This document shows, piece after piece, positions 59,624-64,000 of a DNA stretch of 64,000 nt. The translations under genes were made by a program, and so were the position numbers. The number at the start of each line of letters is the position of its first letter. The first letter of the stretch is position 1. The notes under the pieces are model-generated. The model was not told the DNA's origin. It saw only the letters and a program-made list of their open reading frames with translations, and made no database searches. This DNA is from Luteolibacter yonseiensis (GTDB taxonomy: Bacteria > Verrucomicrobiota > Verrucomicrobiia > Verrucomicrobiales > Akkermansiaceae), in NCBI RefSeq assembly GCF_016595465.1, contig NZ_JAENIK010000004.1, positions 310,001 to 374,000 on the forward strand, written 5' to 3'.

Positions 59624-62600
59624 ACATGCTTCCTACAACTTTCACATAACCATACGTAGATCCGCTAGGTTTGACGCGCTCCATATAATTCAAAAATCTT
59701 TCAAAAGTTGGAGCTCCTGTCCCGCCCGGATTAGGGACAACAATACATCCTATCCCCCCGGGAGTTCCCAGATGAATCAGGAACTCCGACCGGGAATTCA
59801 TAAGCCCGGTTCTCGGATTTCTGACCTTAATGAAAAGATCGCTTGGAGTGTCATCCTGTGGATACAGCGCGAATGTTTTATATCCGGCCTTTTTTGCATC
59901 GTTGGCGCCTATTCTGTATTCACCGCGGGGCAGGGGCCCCGCCGGCCCGGTACTTCCCAACGCCCTGAAGCCTTCATAGTCAGGGTCATTTGTCATATCC
60001 GGATACTCTTCAGTCGAAAGCCGGCCTGTCCTGTAGTCCCCTGCTCCGGAGTTCATTCTGAATACAGCCGCATCGTCATTTTCAGGATTATAGAACGTAA
60101 GCATGCGCTCCTTTACATAATATGTCAACCTCGCGCCTATGCGTGGAGCTTCGGCATTCAACAGGTGACTCATTGCCCCAGTGGTCGCTCCATTCGCAAA
60201 TTTCCCTCCTCCGAGGACTGAAGCCGTCCCTCCAGCAATCGATGCGACTGCGGTTCGGCCTGTGAATTTTAAATTCGCGCCCACTTCGCTCCCGGGATCG
60301 GTCAAACCGCTGACGGTCGTCGCGGCCGAGGCGGCGGCGGAAAGAAAGCCATCTTCGAACTTACCTCCCATGGCGACATTGGATGCTCCGCCTATGACGC
60401 CATGTCCTGCGATATTCAGCGCATCCAGATTTGCAGTTCCTCCCACCATGTGCATCGCTCCTGTGAGCGCTCCGGAGATACCACCTATCATGGCCCCGCG
60501 CAAGACATCTCCCAAATTCCCGCCCGCCAGCGCTGCTCCCAGCCCTCCGGTCACCGCTCCTATCGCCGCTCCAGCGAAAGCGTAGCCTGCCAGAGTAGCC
60601 GCGGTACTGGTTGCCGCCACACCCGCTGCCGACGCATACAGCGCGGCCCCGAATCCGCTCAATGTTCCGGCGGAGACGATGGTCAAAACTGCTGCCACCA
60701 CGATCACCACCACGGTCCTCCAGTTCTCCTTGAGCCAGTTGCCGACGCTCTTGAACGCCTTGCTCAGCCAGCTGAAGCCGCTAGGGTCGGTCATGTTCAG
60801 CGGATTGTTCATCACGTAGCTGTAGCGGTTGAAGTTCTGCGAATACTCCGGCACCTGCACGTACGGGTCCGGGCTGAGCATGCGGCCCAGTTCAGGGTCG
60901 TAGAGGCGGCCGTTCATGTGGATCAGGCCGCTGTCGTCGAGCTGTTCGTGGCCGGTGTAGCCGCGGTCGTAGTCCCTCGCGCTGGTGCGGAAGGCGCTGC
61001 TGTCGCTGGTACGGAAATTGTTGAGGTTTCCGGCGGCGCGCCGCTCGCCCCATGGGTCGAAGGATTGCTCCTCGATGGTCTGGCTGGCGAAGTCGGTGCC
61101 GTTCCAGGTGCCGGTGAGGAGGACATCGGTGGATCCGAGGTGGTCCTTCAGGATGGTCGTTAGCTTCGTCTCGACGGGGATGCCCGGCTTGACGGTGCGG
61201 GTGTAGACCGCGAAGCCGCCGATGTTGTGCCGGTGCACGGTGCGCGTGATGACCGGTGTCGCACCCGAGCTGGCCTTGCTGCTGTGGATCTCCCGTTCGT
61301 AGCTGCCGAGGTAGAGGGTTTCCTCCAACAGGCGGCTGTCGTCCGCTGCGAGGCGTTCCTTGAGCTGGCCCGCACGGTTGCCTCCGGCGTCGAAACTGAA
61401 CTTGCTCTCGACCTGGCCGCCGGCGGCGTAGATCTGGACACCGTTCAAATCCTGCAAGGCGGGGGCGGACGCGTATTTCAGCTCTTTCAACTGCCCGAAG
61501 GAGGTCCACTTGTATTCCCGCCTGCCGTCGTTTTTGACGTAGCCGGCGTCATCGTAAACGTAGTTCCGGGTGAAGCCCTTGATCGTGGCACTGGAGACCG
61601 CGTGGGGCCTGGTGCCGGCATAGGTCAGCGTGGCGCCGGGCCTGGATTCCAAATTGCCATTCGCCGCATATCCGTAGATGGCTACGGGGGGCACTCCCGA
61701 ACCGGAGCTGGTTGTCTTGGTCAGGCGGTTGAGATTGTCGTATTCGAACGTCTCGGACAGCGATTTGAGCACGTCGGTGCGGGTCCACAGGTTTTTATTG
61801 TCATACCAGGTGTAGGCCTTCGATTGCAGGTTGGTTCCCGCACGGCTCGCGGTGAGCGTGGCGAGCTGGTCCTTGACCGGATGGTAGGTGGACGTGGTGG
61901 CGACGTCCTGGGCGAGGAACTGGGAGGTGGCGCGGCCCCTGGAGTCGTATTCGCCCGCCTTCCACAGGTCCTTGCCAGCCCCCGGCATGCCCGGGCCGAT
62001 GGTGAGCTTGGTGGGGAAGGACCAGGTGGAATCGTAGGTGTGCACGATGGTGAGGCCTCCGGCGTCCGTCTCGCTGGAGACGCGGCCGAGGGCGTCATAA
62101 TAGGTGATGGTCGAGGACGTTTCCGGAAGCGTCTGCCCGGGGGCGACCTGGGTCTTGGTGGCGACGCCGGGGCGGCCGAGCGAATCGTAAGCGACGGTTT
62201 CCTGATAGTGGTCCGGTCCGGTCGTTTTCCACGGCTTGCCCTTGCCCGCGCCGAGCGCCTGGTCATAGAAGGTGTAATAGTCCCCTTCCCCATCCGGTTT
62301 CTGCACCCGTTCGACGCGGCCGAGCACGTCGTAGAAGTAGTTCGTGACCTTGCCGTTCGCATTGGTGGAACTGGTGACCTCGCCGAAGGCGTTGTAGGCG
62401 GAGGAGGAAGTACCGGAGTTGGTTTCCCAGACCTGGTACTTGTTGCCGAAGATATCGAACTGGTTCCGCAGGACCTCGGTGCCGCCCAGCTCGACGGTGG
62501 CGACCCTGCCTTCCTGGTCGTGGATGAACCTCGTCACCAAGCCTGAGGCATCGCAGCTCTGGACCATGCGCCCGTGCTGGTCCTCCCAGCGCTGGAGGTA

Positions 62601-64000
62601 GCGGCCGTCGGAGGTTTTCGATAGGGAATAGCTCAGCGGATTGACGAGGTCGGCCACCGTGGAGAATGTCTCCACCTGGTCGGTCGTCAGGTCCGGGTGG
62701 GTGGTGCTCAACACGCGACCGACCACGTCATACCTGATTGCGGTGAAGCGCGGAACCTCGCCAGCAGCGAAGGGTTCCGTGATGTACACCTTCCGCCCCA
62801 GACTGTCGTAACGGGTGACGGTGTAGATCTTGGAGTAGGAGGAAAGGCCGCCAACGAAACTCCGCAGGATGGTGGTCGCGGTGGCGACCTCCCGGCCATA
62901 GGGATCCAGATAGACGATGGCGACGGGGCTGCCGGAGGTCTGCGTGGCGCGGTAATACCGGATGCCGACAGGGTTGATCTCGCCGGGGGCGTTGAGGTAG
63001 GACAGCACCGTGGAGGGGAGGGGCGTCGGGTCCTTTTCGGGATCGTTGTTATAATAACCGGTGGACTCTCCGGTCTTGGTCCCGTCCGGATGCCGGGTCA
63101 GGACCCGGGTGCCATACAGGTCGTACTCGAAACGCGTGGTCAGGCCGTTGATGTCGGTGGTGGAGCGCAGCAGCGCGCTCTGCTGGTCATACCGGTATCT
63201 GACCGTGTGATTGAGCTGGTTCGACTCGCTGGTTACGAACCGCCTGCGGGAGTCGTATTCCGAGGTGCTGGTGCGGGTGATGCCGGAGCCGGTGACACTG
63301 GTGGCAGTGATGTTTCCGGAGGTGTCGTAGGTGTATGTCTTGGTGGAAGCAAGGGGACTGCCCGGCTCGATGGTCTCGGTCTTCAGAAGTCCGTGGGTGG
63401 TCTCGTAATAGTCGAAGGCGGAATTCTTCACGAGCGTGGGCCTGCCCCCGCCGGACTTGGTGACGGTGGTGGTCCGGAGACGGCCCAGGTACCAGCGGCC
63501 GGAGGTGGTGAGGTTGTCGTAGGCGCTCTGTGTCACCACCTGCGTGCCGTCCAGCGACGCCACGGTGGATTTGTTCACGAACCCGTAGGGATCGAAGTCC
63601 CCCACCGCTTGCGTGGTGGTGGTTTGGGAAACCTTCGTCCCGGCGAGATCATACAAGGTTTTCACCGACTTGGTCTGCACCGGACGGCGGACGGTGCCGC
63701 CGACACCGGACGAGGACGGCATCTGGGAATATTCCGCCGTTTCCTCGGAAAGCAACCTCTTGCCGGTCGGGACGGTGCCGATCGCCGGTACAGTCGGGGC
63801 CATGTCCCCGGCTCCTACGAGTGCCCATGTTTGGGTCCATATGGGAGAACCGCCGAACGGGAAGGACCTGTGGGTTTCCGTGCGGGTGATCTGGCTGTTC
63901 AAGCCGTCCTTGGCCTCGATCCAGCCGAATCCAAGCGAGCTTTCGTTGTAACGGTCGTAACGCAGGTCGCCATAGCGCTGGTATCTCACGCGTCTGCCAT
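59616..64000 (-). CDS. Rhs/YD-repeat polymorphic toxin with L,D-transpeptidase-like C-terminal domain (5' end outside window)
   Basis: Open to the right edge with no stop, so the N-terminus is missing; at least 1460 codons are visible. Numbering below is from the GTG at 63989. Most of the protein is YD repeats (YDSLGRKVYITEP, YDVLGRVERVQKPDG, YDSLGRPGVATKT) forming the Rhs cocoon. The conserved Rhs junction is near 1020-1067 (GRLYDPELGRMLSPDPY ... NPLNMTDPSG). A Gly/Ala-rich hydrophobic stretch (about 1085-1190) follows, then the tip (about 1270-1457): GPLPRGEYRIG and FLIHLGTPGGIGCIVV, with candidate catalytic His1406 and Cys1415, as in L,D-transpeptidase/DUF2778 (Tlde1-like) enzymes that attack peptidoglycan. 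The immunity candidate overlaps its stop. The tip is AT-richer than the repeats. Confidence 0.88.
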   Translation of the reverse strand, partial: GRRVRYQRYGDLRYDRYNESSLGFGWIEAKDGLNSQITRTETHRSFPFGGSPIWTQTWALVGAGDMAPTVPAIGTVPTGKRLLSEETAEYSQMPSSSGVGGTVRRPVQTKSVKTLYDLAGTKVSQTTTTQAVGDFDPYGFVNKSTVASLDGTQVVTQSAYDNLTTSGRWYLGRLRTTTVTKSGGGRPTLVKNSAFDYYETTHGLLKTETIEPGSPLASTKTYTYDTSGNITATSVTGSGITRTSTSEYDSRRRFVTSESNQLNHTVRYRYDQQSALLRSTTDINGLTTRFEYDLYGTRVLTRHPDGTKTGESTGYYNNDPEKDPTPLPSTVLSYLNAPGEINPVGIRYYRATQTSGSPVAIVYLDPYGREVATATTILRSFVGGLSSYSKIYTVTRYDSLGRKVYITEPFAAGEVPRFTAIRYDVVGRVLSTTHPDLTTDQVETFSTVADLVNPLSYSLSKTSDGRYLQRWEDQHGRMVQSCDASGLVTRFIHDQEGRVATVELGGTEVLRNQFDIFGNKYQVWETNSGTSSSAYNAFGEVTSSTNANGKVTNYFYDVLGRVERVQKPDGEGDYYTFYDQALGAGKGKPWKTTGPDHYQETVAYDSLGRPGVATKTQVAPGQTLPETSSTITYYDALGRVSSETDAGGLTIVHTYDSTWSFPTKLTIGPGMPGAGKDLWKAGEYDSRGRATSQFLAQDVATTSTYHPVKDQLATLTASRAGTNLQSKAYTWYDNKNLWTRTDVLKSLSETFEYDNLNRLTKTTSSGSGVPPVAIYGYAANGNLESRPGATLTYAGTRPHAVSSATIKGFTRNYVYDDAGYVKNDGRREYKWTSFGQLKELKYASAPALQDLNGVQIYAAGGQVESKFSFDAGGNRAGQLKERLAADDSRLLEETLYLGSYEREIHSSKASSGATPVITRTVHRHNIGGFAVYTRTVKPGIPVETKLTTILKDHLGSTDVLLTGTWNGTDFASQTIEEQSFDPWGERRAAGNLNNFRTSDSSAFRTSARDYDRGYTGHEQLDDSGLIHMNGRLYDPELGRMLSPDPYVQVPEYSQNFNRYSYVMNNPLNMTDPSGFSWLSKAFKSVGNWLKENWRTVVVIVVAAVLTIVSAGTLSGFGAALYASAAGVAATSTAATLAGYAFAGAAIGAVTGGLGAALAGGNLGDVLRGAMIGGISGALTGAMHMVGGTANLDALNIAGHGVIGGASNVAMGGKFEDGFLSAAASAATTVSGLTDPGSEVGANLKFTGRTAVASIAGGTASVLGGGKFANGATTGAMSHLLNAEAPRIGARLTYYVKERMLTFYNPENDDAAVFRMNSGAGDYRTGRLSTEEYPDMTNDPDYEGFRALGSTGPAGPLPRGEYRIGANDAKKAGYKTFALYPQDDTPSDLFIKVRNPRTGLMNSRSEFLIHLGTPGGIGCIVVPNPGGTGAPTFERFLNYMERVKPSGSTYGYVKVVGSMYD

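Noticed and set aside
57964..64000. tRNA-Pro as attachment site of an integrated island carrying the Rhs genes
   Set aside because: No integrase and no second copy of the tRNA 3' end could be seen in the window, so an integrated island is not supported.

Overview
The window is GC-rich chromosomal DNA that looks like a member of the Verrucomicrobia (Luteolibacter/Haloferula-type Verrucomicrobiales). The markers are a Verru_Chthon cassette-A-type prepilin-like giant protein, a PEP-CTERM protein, a PVC-type haem-binding CxxCH dehydrogenase, an ECF sigma factor with a membrane-anchored C-terminal extension, giant LamG/DNRLRE/Calx-beta secreted proteins, and weak or absent Shine-Dalgarno sequences. 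The taxonomic call is inference from gene content; there is no rRNA in the window.

Layout. 1-2.7 kb: end of a glycerophosphodiester phosphodiesterase, a Tat-exported PhoD phosphatase, and a DUF4394 PEP-CTERM protein. 3.1-20 kb: surface and secreted protein region, with the prepilin-like protein and an 1836-aa DNRLRE/LamG protein on the minus strand, then divergently a small secreted protein, a 1429-aa LamG-metallophosphatase, a TPR protein, a coiled-coil protein and a small lipoprotein. 20.0-20.5 kb: repeat-rich non-coding DNA (REP-like element plus thirteen 11-bp tandem units of two types). 20.6-28.3 kb: tripartite RND efflux pump (membrane fusion protein and permease on minus, outer-membrane channel divergent on plus), then a 2-TM ion channel and an ABC membrane domain without ATPase. 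28.5-30.6 kb: a membrane protein with two tandem alpha/beta-hydrolase domains.

30.6-41.1 kb is the most striking metabolic locus. Divergent transcription units encode a plant-type phosphofructokinase coupled to an AspT/SucE-family exchanger, and opposite them a DcaP-like dicarboxylate porin, a DcuA/B C4-dicarboxylate transporter, an aspartase with an N-terminal cyclic-nucleotide-binding (cNMP) domain, and one polypeptide joining a cNMP domain, acetate kinase and PduL phosphotransacylase. Together they read as an aspartate/C4-dicarboxylate uptake and fermentation module with acetyl-CoA-to-acetate ATP generation, in which two enzymes carry a built-in nucleotide-sensor domain.

41-58 kb: a PVC haem dehydrogenase; a GH1 enzyme interrupted by a substrate-binding-protein fold whose halves are in swapped order; a small regulatory cassette (membrane protein, winged-helix regulator, IspH-like pseudoenzyme lacking all cluster cysteines) with three copies of the dyad CTTTG-N5-CAAAG; a VOC protein; a universal stress protein; the sigma factor operon; two membrane proteins; argJ and argC; and tRNA-Pro(GGG). 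58-64 kb: an accessory, locally AT-rich region with an Rhs/YD-repeat polymorphic toxin whose tip looks like an L,D-transpeptidase-type enzyme, its overlapping lipoprotein immunity candidate, and one further orphan gene. The Rhs gene runs off the right edge.
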